64,000 nt of DNA from Gallionella sp. (GCA_028689145.1 JAQTWT010000011.1:42811-106810); one strand, 5' to 3'. Shown: positions 28,237-37,782, counted from the stretch's first letter. Translations and numbers: made by a program. The notes: generated by a model from the sequence alone, not told the origin.

Positions 28237-29028
28237 ATGCTGAAACGTCTGCGTAATCTGGTTGCCAAACCCGCGGCACCCGCGAGGAGTATGTCCGGGG
28301 TGTCCCGGTTGCTTCGCAACCACCCTCCCGCCATCGAACAACGCGCCACGCAGCTTGCCGGAAAGAACGTCTGCTACACTCTGAAGCGCAGCAACAGGCG
28401 CAGGAGCATCGGCCTGCGCATCGATGACCGCGGTCTGACCGTGAGCGTGCCGTTGCGCGCCTCTGAGAAATGGCTGCACAGCGTATTGCAGGACAAGGCG
28501 CACTGGGTGGTGGAAAAACTGGACGGTTGGCAGACGCGCAAGCCTGTCGAAATCAATTGGGCGGATGGCGAGACCATCTATTATCTGGGCGAGACGCTCA
28601 CCCTGCGCGTGGTGCAAAGCCTGTTCGCCGCTCCTCCTGCGCGGCGCGGCAGCGAACTGTTTGTATTCGTGGCCGATGACGGCGATGCAAAAAAGATCGA
28701 AAGCGTCGCGACGCTTTGGTATCAGCAGGAAGCCCTGCAATTATTCGGGCAACAGGTAGCGCACTACGCCCCGCTGCTGAATGTGGCACCGCGCGCAGTA
28801 AAGCTTTCGGCGGCGAAAACGCAATGGGGCTGCTGCACCGCACGCGGCACGGTGCGGCTGAACCTCCAGCTAATCAAACTGCCGCTGCGCCTGATCGATT
28901 ACGTGGTGGTGCATGAACTTGCGCACCTGCGCGAGATGAACCATTCGGCGGCGTTCTGGCAAGTGGTGGAAAGCGTTTGCCCGGATTACATCAGACTGCG
29001 CAGGGAGTTGAAGTCGGTGAGGCTGTAG
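28237..29028 (+). CDS. YgjP/M48-type zinc metallopeptidase (DUF45)
   Basis: 263 residues with the zinc motif HELAHLREMNHSAAFW near the C terminus and the family blocks RRSIGLRID and WGCCTARGTVRLN. Substrate is unknown for the family. The stop codon TAG is part of the repeat that begins at 29025, and the gene also starts six bases after another copy of the same repeat. Confidence 0.85.
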   Translation: MLKRLRNLVAKPAAPARSMSGVSRLLRNHPPAIEQRATQLAGKNVCYTLKRSNRRRSIGLRIDDRGLTVSVPLRASEKWLHSVLQDKAHWVVEKLDGWQTRKPVEINWADGETIYYLGETLTLRVVQSLFAAPPARRGSELFVFVADDGDAKKIESVATLWYQQEALQLFGQQVAHYAPLLNVAPRAVKLSAAKTQWGCCTARGTVRLNLQLIKLPLRLIDYVVVHELAHLREMNHSAAFWQVVESVCPDYIRLRRELKSVRL

Positions 29029-29097
29029 GGGCGCGATTCATCGCGTCCTTGTTCCTAATACACGGATAAAGCAGGGCGCGATGAATCTCGCCCCTAC
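29025..29097. repeat. GTAGGGGCG palindromic repeat, copy 2, supplying two stop codons
   Basis: The two outer GTAG ends of the palindrome provide TAG for the metallopeptidase gene on the plus strand (29026-29028) and TAG for cyaY on the minus strand (29096-29094). Confidence 0.85.
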
Positions 29098-29405
29098 GGT
29101 AGACCAATTTTCTCGCCCTGCCCCGCAAACAGTTCAGCGAGTTTGCCGAACAGTTCGCTGCCATCGCGGCGGCTGTGCCATAGACTGTCCTGCCACGCGT
29201 AATGAAAGCCGCCGGACTTGGCGGCGACCCATATTTCCCGGTTTACGTCGTGGCGGTTGATAATGATTTTCTGGCCGTTGCCAAACTCGATTTCCAGCAC
29301 GTTGCCGCTGCGGTTGCATTCGATATCGCCGTCGCAATTATCAACAGCCGATTCGATCTGTGCCAAAGCGGCATCGGCCAATCGATTGAATTCGCTTTCA
29401 GTCAT
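29094..29405 (-). CDS. cyaY: Frataxin homologue, iron-sulfur assembly
   Basis: 103 residues, the normal CyaY length. MTESEFNRLAD start with the acidic first helix, then NRHDVNREIWVAAKSGGFHYAW, the conserved beta-sheet surface. CyaY binds iron and modulates IscS. It diverges from lptM-lysA, the usual proteobacterial order. Longer upstream frames only read through the lptM region. Confidence 0.93.
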   Translation of the reverse strand: MTESEFNRLADAALAQIESAVDNCDGDIECNRSGNVLEIEFGNGQKIIINRHDVNREIWVAAKSGGFHYAWQDSLWHSRRDGSELFGKLAELFAGQGEKIGLP

Positions 29406-29463
29406 GGTCAGCCCTATAATTCGCCCCGTTGAATTGGGCAGGTTAATTTTGTGGAGTGCAATC

Positions 29464-29631
29464 ATGCGCCTTAATATCGCTTTGTGCATTATCGTAGTTT
29501 TGGCCTTGCCGCTGCAAGGCTGCGGAAAGAAAGGCCCGCTTATTCTGCCTTTATCCCAGACCGGAACGTCAGATTCGCAACAGCAGCAGGCACCTGCCGC
29601 ACCGACTCCAGAGCAAAACAAACAACCATGA
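29464..29631 (+). CDS. lptM: LptM-type small lipoprotein
   Basis: 55 residues. A signal peptide ends in the lipobox LQGC, followed directly by GKKGPLILP, the signature of LptM (YifL), which helps the LptDE translocon mature. The ATG is the one at the signal peptide. The stop overlaps the lysA start (ATGA). Confidence 0.9.
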   Translation: MRLNIALCIIVVLALPLQGCGKKGPLILPLSQTGTSDSQQQQAPAAPTPEQNKQP

Positions 29632-30920
29632 ACGACTATTTCTATTATCAAGACAACCAATTTTATGCCGAGCAAGTGCCGCTAACGGAAATTGCGGCGC
29701 AGTTCGGTACACCTTGCTATGTATATTCGCGCGCCGCATTGACGGATGGTTTTCGCCAGTTCAGCGAGGCTTTGCAGAGCCGCGAACATTTGATCTGTTG
29801 CGCGGTAAAAGCCAATTCCAATCTGGCAATCCTGAATGTGTTTGCACGTCTGGGTGCAGGCTTCGATATCGTGTCGGGCGGCGAATTGCAGCGCGTGCTG
29901 GCAGCAGGCGGCGATGCGCGCCAAGTGGTGTTCTCGGGCGTGGGCAAGAGTATTGCGGAAATATGCATGGCACTCGAAGCCGGCATCCTGTGCTTTAACG
30001 TCGAGTCGGAAGCCGAGCTGGATCGCCTCAACGAAGTGGCAGGGAGCATCGGCAAGATCGCACCGGTCAGTTTGCGCGTAAATCCGGATGTTGATGCAAA
30101 GACGCACCCGTACATTTCGACCGGTTTAAAACAGAACAAATTCGGCGTTCCATATGATAAGGCGGTTTCGCTATACAAAAGGGCGCGCGATCTGCCGTAT
30201 CTGCGCATTACCGGGATAGATTGCCATATCGGTTCGCAACTTACCGAGACCAGCCCGTTCATCGCCGCGGCGGAAAAGATATTGGCGCTGGTGGACGAGC
30301 TTGCCGCAGCGGGCATTCGCCTGGAGCATATCGATTTGGGCGGCGGCCTGGGCATTCGCTACAACGATGAAACTCCCCCGGCAATTTCCGACTATGTGAC
30401 CGCATTACTGGGTACTCTGCGCGAGCGCAGCGAGAAACTGATCCTTGAACCCGGGCGCGTGTTGGTCGGCAATGCCGGCGTATTGCTGACGCGAGTGGAG
30501 TATCTCAAGCATGGCGAAGAAAAGAATTTCGCCATCGTGGATGCCGCGATGAACGACCTGATGCGTCCCGCTTTGTACGATGCGTTCCATGAAATATTGC
30601 CGGTGGATCGCCAACCCTCTCCTCAATCCTCTCCCGCAAGCGGGCGAGGAGGTGAAAGAGAAAGGCACTCTTCTATCTACGAGATAGTCGGTCCAATTTG
30701 TGAAACGGGCGATTTTATCGGCCATAATCGCAACCTGTCGATCACGCCGCAATCCTTGCTGGCTGTGCTCTCCGCCGGGGCGTACGGAATGAGCATGAGC
30801 TCCAATTACAATACCCGACCGCGTGCAGCCGAGGTGATGGTGGATGGCAATGCAGTGCATCTGATACGTGAACGCGAGACAGTGCAGCAACTTTACGCGG
30901 GCGAAAAAATAATTTTGTAA
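29628..30920 (+). CDS. lysA: Diaminopimelate decarboxylase with repeat-encoded insert
   Basis: 430 residues. PLP lysine in CCAVKANSN (residue 61), HIGSQL, GGGLGIRY, EPGRVLVGNAG and the C-terminal CETGDFIG active-site cysteine. It makes L-lysine from meso-DAP. Between VDRQ and the conserved IVGPICETGD there is a repeat-encoded insert of about 18 residues (SPQSSPASGRGG type) that keeps the frame. The insert falls close to the active-site Cys segment, so a surface loop must absorb it. Confidence 0.95.
   Translation: MNDYFYYQDNQFYAEQVPLTEIAAQFGTPCYVYSRAALTDGFRQFSEALQSREHLICCAVKANSNLAILNVFARLGAGFDIVSGGELQRVLAAGGDARQVVFSGVGKSIAEICMALEAGILCFNVESEAELDRLNEVAGSIGKIAPVSLRVNPDVDAKTHPYISTGLKQNKFGVPYDKAVSLYKRARDLPYLRITGIDCHIGSQLTETSPFIAAAEKILALVDELAAAGIRLEHIDLGGGLGIRYNDETPPAISDYVTALLGTLRERSEKLILEPGRVLVGNAGVLLTRVEYLKHGEEKNFAIVDAAMNDLMRPALYDAFHEILPVDRQPSPQSSPASGRGGERERHSSIYEIVGPICETGDFIGHNRNLSITPQSLLAVLSAGAYGMSMSSNYNTRPRAAEVMVDGNAVHLIRERETVQQLYAGEKIIL
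30612..30666. repeat. CTCTCCCGC palindromic repeat in frame in lysA
   Basis: CCCTCTCCTCAATCCTCTCC and CGCAAGCGGGCGAGGAGG form the same palindrome seen at 37741 and 38931, read here in the SPQSSPASG frame. Confidence 0.85.
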
Positions 30921-31087
30921 TAGTTTGGAATGTTGCAAATTCAACAAAATATTTTCACGAAAATTGTTGCACGTTTTTTTAAACGTGGATACAGTGCCGA
31001 TGCCGCAAGCGTCTTTCGCTCAGACACAGGGCGTTTGGGTGTGTAATGACTCGCAACGAATGTTCTAAATTTTTATGGAGAATGAAA

Positions 31088-31528
31088 ATGGCAACATCAA
31101 AAACACCCGCAGCCAAAAAAGCAGCAGTAAAGAAACCGGCTGCTAAAAAACCAGCAGCTAAACCAGCGGTCAAAAAAGTTGTAGCAAAAAAGCCCGCAGC
31201 TAAAAAACCAGCAGTAAAGAAACCGGCAGCTAAAAAAGTCGCAGCCAAGCCAGCGGCCAAAAAAGTTGTAGCAAAAAAGCCCGCAGCTAAAAAAGTCGCA
31301 GCTAAGCCAGCGGCCAAAAAAGCTGTAGCAAAAAAGCCCGCAGCTAAAAAAGTTGCAGCTAAGCCAGCAGCCAAAAAAGCTGTAGCAAAAAAGCCCGCAG
31401 CTAAAAAAGTCGCAGCTAAGCCAGCAGCTAAAAAAGCTGTAGCAAAAAAGCCCGCAGCTAAAAAAGTCGCAGCTAAGCCAGCAGCCAAAAAAGCTGCAGC
31501 AAAGCCAAAGGGTATTCTGGGCGCATAA
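31088..31528 (+). CDS. Histone H1-like KAAK-repeat protein
   Basis: 146 residues, almost only Lys, Ala, Pro and Val in PAAKKxxA units, ending GILGA. Such proteins (AlgP/Hc1-like) bind DNA through the Lys-rich repeat. I chose the ATG eight bases after GGAG; an ATG two codons earlier is too close to it. Internal 57-base repeats give it length instability. A terminator follows 15 bases after the stop. Confidence 0.85.
   Translation: MATSKTPAAKKAAVKKPAAKKPAAKPAVKKVVAKKPAAKKPAVKKPAAKKVAAKPAAKKVVAKKPAAKKVAAKPAAKKAVAKKPAAKKVAAKPAAKKAVAKKPAAKKVAAKPAAKKAVAKKPAAKKVAAKPAAKKAAAKPKGILGA
31190..31505. repeat. 57-base tandem repeat in the H1-like gene
   Basis: About five copies of a 57-base unit (19 codons) that starts GTAGCAAAAAAGCCCGCAGC, with few differences between copies. 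Confidence 0.85.
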
Positions 31529-31543
31529 GTTACGCCTCGCAAA

Positions 31544-31570
31544 GGGCGGACTGGTTCTCCGCCCTTTTTT
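31544..31570 (+). terminator. Rho-independent terminator of the H1-like gene
   Basis: GGGCGGA and TCCGCCC stem with a 7-base loop and then six T. Confidence 0.95.
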
Positions 31571-31819
31571 GTATCATCCTGCACGGTTACAGGCAACCCG
31601 CTCGCACGCGGGGTGTTATGCTTTCCGCCTTTATTCCGGATAAATTTATTCAAAACGGCTTGCCGCCGCGATTACACGCCATCCACTGCAATAGTCATGG
31701 CTAAAGACGTGCGCCGCCATTGCGGATTTGACTGATGTTTTGCCACTGGGTTATGTTGGTTAAAATGCAGTGCCGGACGGCATAAAAAACCACACCGTTC
31801 TCACGGTGCGCATTCCGGA

Positions 31820-33274
31820 TCAAATCAGGAAGATCGTCGCCAATCCAAGGAAGATGAAAAAGCCGCCGCTGTCGGTAATCGCGGTGATCATCACGCTGGA
31901 GCCAATGGCCGGGTCGCGCCCCAGCCTGTGCATGGCGAGCGGAATTGCTATACCCACGATCGCACCCACCAGCAAATTGAGCAGCATCGCGCCGGTCATC
32001 ACAACACCCAGCGGTATGCTGTGATACAGGAAATATGCGAACAGTCCGGCAATACTTCCCCACAATAAACCATTAAATCCGCCGATTGCCAACTCCTTGA
32101 TCATCAGCCGGCGCGCATTGTCTTGTGTAATTTGCCCCAGCGCCAGCGACCGGATAGCGATGGTGGTAGTCTGATTCGCCGAGTTGCCTGCAATGCCCGC
32201 GACGATAGGCATCAGTGTGGCCAGCGCGACAAACTTTTCTATCGTGCCTTCAAAGTTGCCGATCACGCGCGAGGCAAAAAAGGCAGTACAAAGATTCAAC
32301 GCCAACCAAGCCCAGCGGTTCTGCGCACTCTTCCATACCGACGCAAAAATGTCTTCCTCCTCGCGCAAACCGGCCAGATTCAGCACATCGTTTTCAGATT
32401 CATTGCGGATGAAGTCCAGCACCACGTTTACCGTCACCCGCCCGACCAGTTTGCCGTCCTCGTCGATCACCGGGGCGGAAACCAGATCGTAGCGTTCGAA
32501 AGCCTGCGCCGCCTGTTCCGCTTTTTCCTCCGGATGCAGTTGTATGGTGTCGGTCAGCATCAGCTTGCCAACGATCATTTCCGGTTCGTTGACCACGATC
32601 AGGTTGATCGGCAAAACACCCTTAAAACGGTCGTCGCGGTCCACCACGAATACCTGGTCGGTATGATCGGGCAACTCGTCGAAACGGCGCAGATAGCGCG
32701 ATACCGTTTCCAGCGTAACGTCCTCACGGACGGGGATCATGCTGAAATCCATCAGCGCGCCGACCGAATCTTCCGAGTACGACATCGCCGCGCGCAATTG
32801 CTCGCGTTCCTCGATAGACAACGACTTGAACACGTCGCGCATCACGTTTTGCGGCAGATCAGGCGCGAGGTCGGCAATCTCGTCCGTGTCGAGTTGTTCC
32901 GCCGCTTCGCGCAGTTCGTCGCGGCTCATGGTCGCGATCAGTGATTCGCGCACCGCATCGGAAACCTCGATCAGTATCTCGCCGTCGCGCTCCGATTTGA
33001 CCAGATCCCATACCAGCAAACGCTGTTCAATGGGCAATGCTTCCAGAATATAGGCAATATCCGCAGGATGCAGACTGTCCAGCTTGCCGCGCAGTTCGGC
33101 GAGGTGTTGCTTGTGCAGCAGGGTATCGACCAGCGAGTGACGGTCTTGGCGGGGGATCTCCTGTTTATGCGCGACCTCTTCCACCAGCGCATGTTTGTGC
33201 AGCAGCGATTCCACCTGCTTGAGGTGATCCTGCACGTTTTCGGTATAGTGACTTTCCTGATTGGTATTGGCCAT
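31820..33274 (-). CDS. mgtE: MgtE magnesium transporter
   Basis: 484 residues. N-terminal MgtE_N superhelix with LHPADIAYILEALP, two CBS domains (from FVVDRDDRFKGVLPIN), and five membrane helices with the pore motif GNSANQTTTIAIRSL and DPAIGSSVMITAITD. The cytosolic part senses Mg and closes the channel. The ATG at 33274 is used; a GTG lies three codons earlier. Single gene. Confidence 0.95.
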   Translation of the reverse strand: MANTNQESHYTENVQDHLKQVESLLHKHALVEEVAHKQEIPRQDRHSLVDTLLHKQHLAELRGKLDSLHPADIAYILEALPIEQRLLVWDLVKSERDGEILIEVSDAVRESLIATMSRDELREAAEQLDTDEIADLAPDLPQNVMRDVFKSLSIEEREQLRAAMSYSEDSVGALMDFSMIPVREDVTLETVSRYLRRFDELPDHTDQVFVVDRDDRFKGVLPINLIVVNEPEMIVGKLMLTDTIQLHPEEKAEQAAQAFERYDLVSAPVIDEDGKLVGRVTVNVVLDFIRNESENDVLNLAGLREEEDIFASVWKSAQNRWAWLALNLCTAFFASRVIGNFEGTIEKFVALATLMPIVAGIAGNSANQTTTIAIRSLALGQITQDNARRLMIKELAIGGFNGLLWGSIAGLFAYFLYHSIPLGVVMTGAMLLNLLVGAIVGIAIPLAMHRLGRDPAIGSSVMITAITDSGGFFIFLGLATIFLI

Positions 33275-33402
33275 GGCTCGCACTCTATGAACGCGGGCTA
33301 TTGTAAAGAATTTGCCGTGCGGCTGCGCGGCAAATTTTGCGGGACATGCTGTAGATTTACATCATCTTGCAGGGATGTCGCCACCCTGCAACGGTAAATG
33401 GA

Positions 33403-35976
33403 TCAGCCTTGTGTCCCATTGGCCGGATACATCGAGCTGGCGAATTCATCAAACTGTTCGATCGGCAGCGGGTGGCTGAAAAAATAGCCCTGATAATTGT
33501 GACAGCCGTTCAGTGCAAGAAAATCACGCTGCCCCTCGGTCTCCAGCCCTTCGGCAATAACCGTTAGCCCCATGCTCTGTGACAGAGCCACGATGGTCTT
33601 GGCGATGGCGGCATCGTTGCTATCGGTAAGCACATCGCGCACAAAAGACTGGTCGATTTTCAACTGGTTGAGCGGCAGGCGTTTCAAATAGGAGAGCGAG
33701 GAATAACCGGTGCCGAAATCGTCCAGCGAGAAGTTTATGCCTTTGGCTTTCAACGCTGTCATTTTTGCGACGACATCATCCACATTGTCCAACAACATGC
33801 CTTCGGTAATTTCAAGCTTGAGATTACCGGGATTTACCCCGAAGTAATCAACCAGCGCCAATACTTCATCAACGAAGGTCGGAAGACTGAATTGTTTTGG
33901 ACTGACATTCACCGCCATCGTCAAATGCGCCATACCGGGACATGATGCCCAAGTTGCCAGCTGCTGGCAGGCTGTTGCCAGCACCCAGTGGCCGAGCGGC
34001 AGAATCAACCCGGTTTCCTCTGCAAGCGGGATGAATTCGGTGGGCGGTATCATGCCGCGCACCGGATGCTGCCAGCGCACCAAAGCCTCTACACCATTCA
34101 AACGCCCCGACGAATCGACTTGCGCCTGATAGTAAAGCAGGAATTGCTCCTGTCCGGAAACAGCGCGGCGCAGATCATTTTCCAGATCGACCCGTGCCAT
34201 CACCAATGCCTGCAAGTCCGGATCAAAGAAGCGCATGGTATTGCGTCCGTCCGCCTTGGCCTGATACAGCGCGACATCAGCCCGTCTGAGCATTTCATCC
34301 GCCGTTCTCAATGTTCCGCGGAACAGCGTTGCACCGATACTCGCCGTGCTGTGGTATTCGTATTTTTTCAGGAGATAGGGCTGCGCAAGAGTCAAACGTA
34401 TCTTCTCGCCCACCGCCTCGGCCTGCGAAGCGGCAGTCGCATCTTCCGGGTCCAGATCTTCGATCAGCACCACAAATTCATCCCCGCCCAGCCGTGCGGC
34501 GGTATCGCCCTGCCTAACGCAGGCCTGCAGCCGCGCAGCCACTTCAATCAGCAGCAAATCACCGGTATCGTGCCCCTGGATGTCGTTGAGACTTTTAAAA
34601 TTATCGAGATCTATGAGCAACAGCGCACCTTGCCGTTTGTTGCGCATATTATTCACCAGTGCCTGCTGCAACCGGTCGATCAGCAAACGCCGGTTGGGTA
34701 ACTTGGTGAGCGGGTCATAGAAAGCCAGATTGCTGATCTGCTGTTCCGCCTCCTTGCGCTCGGTAATATCGCGGATGTGTGCGGTAAAAAGACTCTTCCC
34801 GCCTTCCTGTATAGCCGTAACCGACAATTCAATCGGAAACTCGGAACCGTCGCTCCTCAGCGCCGAAATTTCGAGGTGGCTATTCAATATCGGCGCATCT
34901 CCGGTTTGCAGAAACTTGGCCAAACCGTCCCGGTGGGCACTGCGGTAGCGTTCCGGGATCAGCGTATCGGCCATCGAAAGCCCGACAACCTGCTCTTTAT
35001 TCCAGCCGAAAATAGCCTCCGCGGCAGGATTGAACTCGATCAGTTTGCCGGTTGCGTCGATACCTACCACGGCATCCAGCGCCGTATTGATTGTTGCGCG
35101 CAAGCGCGTCTCGCTCTCGGTGAGTTTTTGCGCGTCATCGCTAAGCCTTTGCCGCCACATGGCAATGGCACGATCGGTTCTCAACACAAAAAAGAATAAC
35201 GCCGCATACATCACCGCAAACAGCCCGACCACGGTCAATGCAATCGAGATGGTTTTGGAATAAATACGATCAATGATCGGCGTGGCATCGGCATATATCT
35301 CGATAACCCCGATACGTTTTCCCGCATGCGTCAGCGGCATATATGTTTGCGCAACATAACGGTCATGCAATTCGCCGGTATGACTAATGAACGTCTTGCT
35401 GAATTCCATCTGGTGCAGCGTTTCACCCTGCAACGCTTTTGCCAGCAAGGCGGGATTTTTAGTGGTTCCGCCGATCTCGTCCTTTACCGTCGAAAAAATA
35501 ACCTCGCCGACCGGATTAAATATTTTCAACTTGAGCAGATGGTGTTCACGAACCGTATCCAAAGCAGTGGCGAGCAAAGCAACGTTCGGATTTGCCCGCA
35601 AAGCTAGCGCATCGAGTCCTTCAGTGGCGCTGATGAAAGTTTCGATCCGGGTGTCCAGCAGATGAATAAGATGTATCGCGGTTTTCTCGTTTTCCTGCGC
35701 GGCTATACCCTCATGCTCGGAAAACTGGTCGCGCTGGTACAGGAATATCAGGATAGCGGCGGTGACAAACATCGCCAGCAGACTGGTAAGCGACAGACGG
35801 CGCAGCAGCCGGGAGCCTGGTAGCGCTGGCGTATTGATACTACTCTTGGGATCGTCGTGCTGCCCGACCACACGGTCTGCGGTCACACAGATTTTCGCCG
35901 CGCAGCCTGATCGCCGCACAGCACCAACACCTTTGTCAGCCGTTGACGACTGTCCGATTTCCCCGTTTTGCCCCAT
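33403..35976 (-). CDS. Membrane PAS-GGDEF-EAL protein
   Basis: 857 residues. An N-terminal ~60-residue tail, a membrane helix, a ~150-residue periplasmic sensor, a second helix, then PAS (TALDAVVGIDATGKLIEF start), GGDEF (RLGGDEFVVL, active-site intact) and EAL (GVEALVRWQHP, with KIDQSFV). It could both make and degrade cyclic-di-GMP; which dominates cannot be read from sequence. The PilZ protein at 22895 is a possible receptor. The exact start is uncertain because the first 50 residues are not family-like. Confidence 0.9.
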   Translation of the reverse strand: MGQNGEIGQSSTADKGVGAVRRSGCAAKICVTADRVVGQHDDPKSSINTPALPGSRLLRRLSLTSLLAMFVTAAILIFLYQRDQFSEHEGIAAQENEKTAIHLIHLLDTRIETFISATEGLDALALRANPNVALLATALDTVREHHLLKLKIFNPVGEVIFSTVKDEIGGTTKNPALLAKALQGETLHQMEFSKTFISHTGELHDRYVAQTYMPLTHAGKRIGVIEIYADATPIIDRIYSKTISIALTVVGLFAVMYAALFFFVLRTDRAIAMWRQRLSDDAQKLTESETRLRATINTALDAVVGIDATGKLIEFNPAAEAIFGWNKEQVVGLSMADTLIPERYRSAHRDGLAKFLQTGDAPILNSHLEISALRSDGSEFPIELSVTAIQEGGKSLFTAHIRDITERKEAEQQISNLAFYDPLTKLPNRRLLIDRLQQALVNNMRNKRQGALLLIDLDNFKSLNDIQGHDTGDLLLIEVAARLQACVRQGDTAARLGGDEFVVLIEDLDPEDATAASQAEAVGEKIRLTLAQPYLLKKYEYHSTASIGATLFRGTLRTADEMLRRADVALYQAKADGRNTMRFFDPDLQALVMARVDLENDLRRAVSGQEQFLLYYQAQVDSSGRLNGVEALVRWQHPVRGMIPPTEFIPLAEETGLILPLGHWVLATACQQLATWASCPGMAHLTMAVNVSPKQFSLPTFVDEVLALVDYFGVNPGNLKLEITEGMLLDNVDDVVAKMTALKAKGINFSLDDFGTGYSSLSYLKRLPLNQLKIDQSFVRDVLTDSNDAAIAKTIVALSQSMGLTVIAEGLETEGQRDFLALNGCHNYQGYFFSHPLPIEQFDEFASSMYPANGTQG

Positions 35977-36060
35977 GCGATTTTGAACCGGCCACCATAG
36001 AATTCGCTGATTATATAGACATTTACCGAATACAGGGGAAGTAGCACAGCTTATCCCGTT

Positions 36061-36756
36061 TTACGGAATTTCCGCGTCGTTCATGCGCCCGAGAATGATG
36101 CCAGTCTTGCGCAGCAGACCGCGCGCTTCGCGGTGCCTGTCGTAATAACGAGGGTTTGGCACCATCGCGGCAAGTTTAGCGGCCTGTTCAGCGCCAAGGC
36201 TGGCCGCACTGGTGCGGTAATAGTGACGCGCCGCCGCTTCCGCGCCAAACACGCCATTGCCCCATTCGATCACGTTGAGATAAATCTCGAAGATGCGCCG
36301 CTTGTCCATCACCGCTTCCAGCATCACCGTGATGATGGCTTCCTCGCCTTTGCGCCACGGCGTGCGCTTGGTGGAAAGAAACAGGTTCTTGGCGAGCTGC
36401 TGGCTGATGGTCGAACCGCCCGCGACGATCTTGCCCTTCTTCAGGTTTTTCTCGTAGGCTTTCTGGATACCCTCCCAGTCAAAGCCTTCGTGATCGACGA
36501 ACTTCGCGTCTTCCGAAGCGATCAGCGCGCGCTTCAGGTTGTTGGATATTTTCGCGTAGGGCACCCACTTGTGCTGGAGCTCGGCATCCGGATTCTTGTC
36601 CTGCATGATCTCCAGACGACTTTCCATGAACGCGCTGCTGGACGGGTTGAATTTGATCCACCAGCAGATATGCGCGAACAGCCACAGCTGATACAGCAAC
36701 AGCACGGCAAGGAAGATTGCCATGCCGCGCCACAACCGGCCCCAGAATTTTTTCAT
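36061..36756 (-). CDS. mtgA: Monofunctional biosynthetic peptidoglycan transglycosylase
   Basis: 231 residues. One N-terminal membrane helix, then the GT51 motifs EDAKFVDHEGFDW (catalytic Glu), GGSTISQQLAKNLFL and RRIFEIYLNVIEWG. It polymerises lipid II into glycan strands. It lies downstream of aroE, as in many proteobacteria, but a repeat separates them. Confidence 0.95.
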   Translation of the reverse strand: MKKFWGRLWRGMAIFLAVLLLYQLWLFAHICWWIKFNPSSSAFMESRLEIMQDKNPDAELQHKWVPYAKISNNLKRALIASEDAKFVDHEGFDWEGIQKAYEKNLKKGKIVAGGSTISQQLAKNLFLSTKRTPWRKGEEAIITVMLEAVMDKRRIFEIYLNVIEWGNGVFGAEAAARHYYRTSAASLGAEQAAKLAAMVPNPRYYDRHREARGLLRKTGIILGRMNDAEIP

Positions 36757-36791
36757 TGTTTAGAGTGAAACAATGAACGATTCGCAACACT

Positions 36792-36851
36792 GTAGGGGCG
36801 CGATTCATCGCGCCCTTGTGTGCTCATGGGCGCAATGAATTGCGCCCCTAC
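36792..36851. repeat. GTAGGGGCGCGATTCATCG palindromic repeat, copy 3
   Basis: A near-perfect 60-base palindrome of the same family as 28160 and 29025, between mtgA and aroE. Confidence 0.9.
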
Positions 36852-36892
36852 ATCGGTTTCATCGTTGGAGAGTGGCGGCATCGTCATGCCTG

Positions 36893-37708
36893 TTAGGCAC
36901 GAAGCGCGGCGATCACCGGCGCGGTGTCGGGACGCACGCCGCGCCAGATGTAGAACGCTTCGGCGGCCTGTTCGACCAGCATACCGAGGCCGTCGGCAAC
37001 CTGTGCGCCCTGTGCGCGGGCGAATTTCATGAACGGTGTCTCGCGCCCGTACATCATGTCGTAGGCCAACGCGCCGGGCGCGAAGATACCGGATGGCAAC
37101 GGCGGCATTTCATCCGTCAGGCCGGTGGAAGTAGCATTAATAATTATGTTAAATCGAATTGAATTCGGCAATGGAACCAGCTGCGAGTAGTCGTATATAG
37201 AAATTAATTGGGAAGCATCACATGGCTTTATCATTTCCCATGCATTGGCTATAGTGCGGTTGACTATAGCAAGTCCAGCGCCTCTTTGAGATAGAGGAAC
37301 TAATACACCGTAAGCTGCGCCCCCTGCACCCATTAGTAGCACACGCTTGCCTTTTAACGGCATCTCGATATTGCACTCAATATCATGAACTAGCCCAGCG
37401 CCATCCGTATTGTCACCAATGATCTTTTCGTTATCGAACTTAAGCGTATTCACAGCTTTCGCCGCTTGTGCTCGTTTGCTCAATTCGGTAGCGATATTAA
37501 ACGCCTCAAACTTGAACGGTACCGTGACATTACACCCCTTGTAACCATCCTTGCGCAGCCGTTCGATCGTCGCGGCAAAGCCATCCAGCGGCGCTTCGAT
37601 TTTTTCGTAGCTGATATCCTGCCCGGTCTGTTCGGCAAACATTTTATGGATCAGCGGCGATTTGCTGTGGGCGACGGGGTTGCCGATGACGGCGTATTTG
37701 TCGGTCAT
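36893..37708 (-). CDS. aroE: Shikimate dehydrogenase
   Basis: 271 residues. GNPVAHSKSPLIH, the catalytic Lys in NVTVPFK, GDNTDGAG and the NADP loop MGAGGAAYG, with NRT just after. The enzyme reduces 3-dehydroshikimate. The middle of the gene (about 37131-37510) is plainly more AT-rich, with different codon use from both ends, although the reading frame and motifs are intact. Confidence 0.95.
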   Translation of the reverse strand: MTDKYAVIGNPVAHSKSPLIHKMFAEQTGQDISYEKIEAPLDGFAATIERLRKDGYKGCNVTVPFKFEAFNIATELSKRAQAAKAVNTLKFDNEKIIGDNTDGAGLVHDIECNIEMPLKGKRVLLMGAGGAAYGVLVPLSQRGAGLAIVNRTIANAWEMIKPCDASQLISIYDYSQLVPLPNSIRFNIIINATSTGLTDEMPPLPSGIFAPGALAYDMMYGRETPFMKFARAQGAQVADGLGMLVEQAAEAFYIWRGVRPDTAPVIAALRA

Positions 37709-37740
37709 GATGGTCAGTATGAAACTCGCGCAGCGATTCG

Positions 37741-37782
37741 TTCGCCTCCTCTCCCGCTTGCGGGAGAGGATTGAGGAGAGGG
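37741..37782. repeat. CTCTCCCGC palindromic repeat, intergenic copy
   Basis: CCTCCTCTCCCGCTTGCGGGAGAGGATTGAGGAGAGGG between aroE and the TonB-like gene; the same element as in the lysA and RNB inserts. Confidence 0.85.

Noticed and set aside
31190..31505. CRISPR-like regular repeats
   Set aside because: The repeats are contiguous 19-codon units of a Lys/Ala-rich protein, with no spacers.
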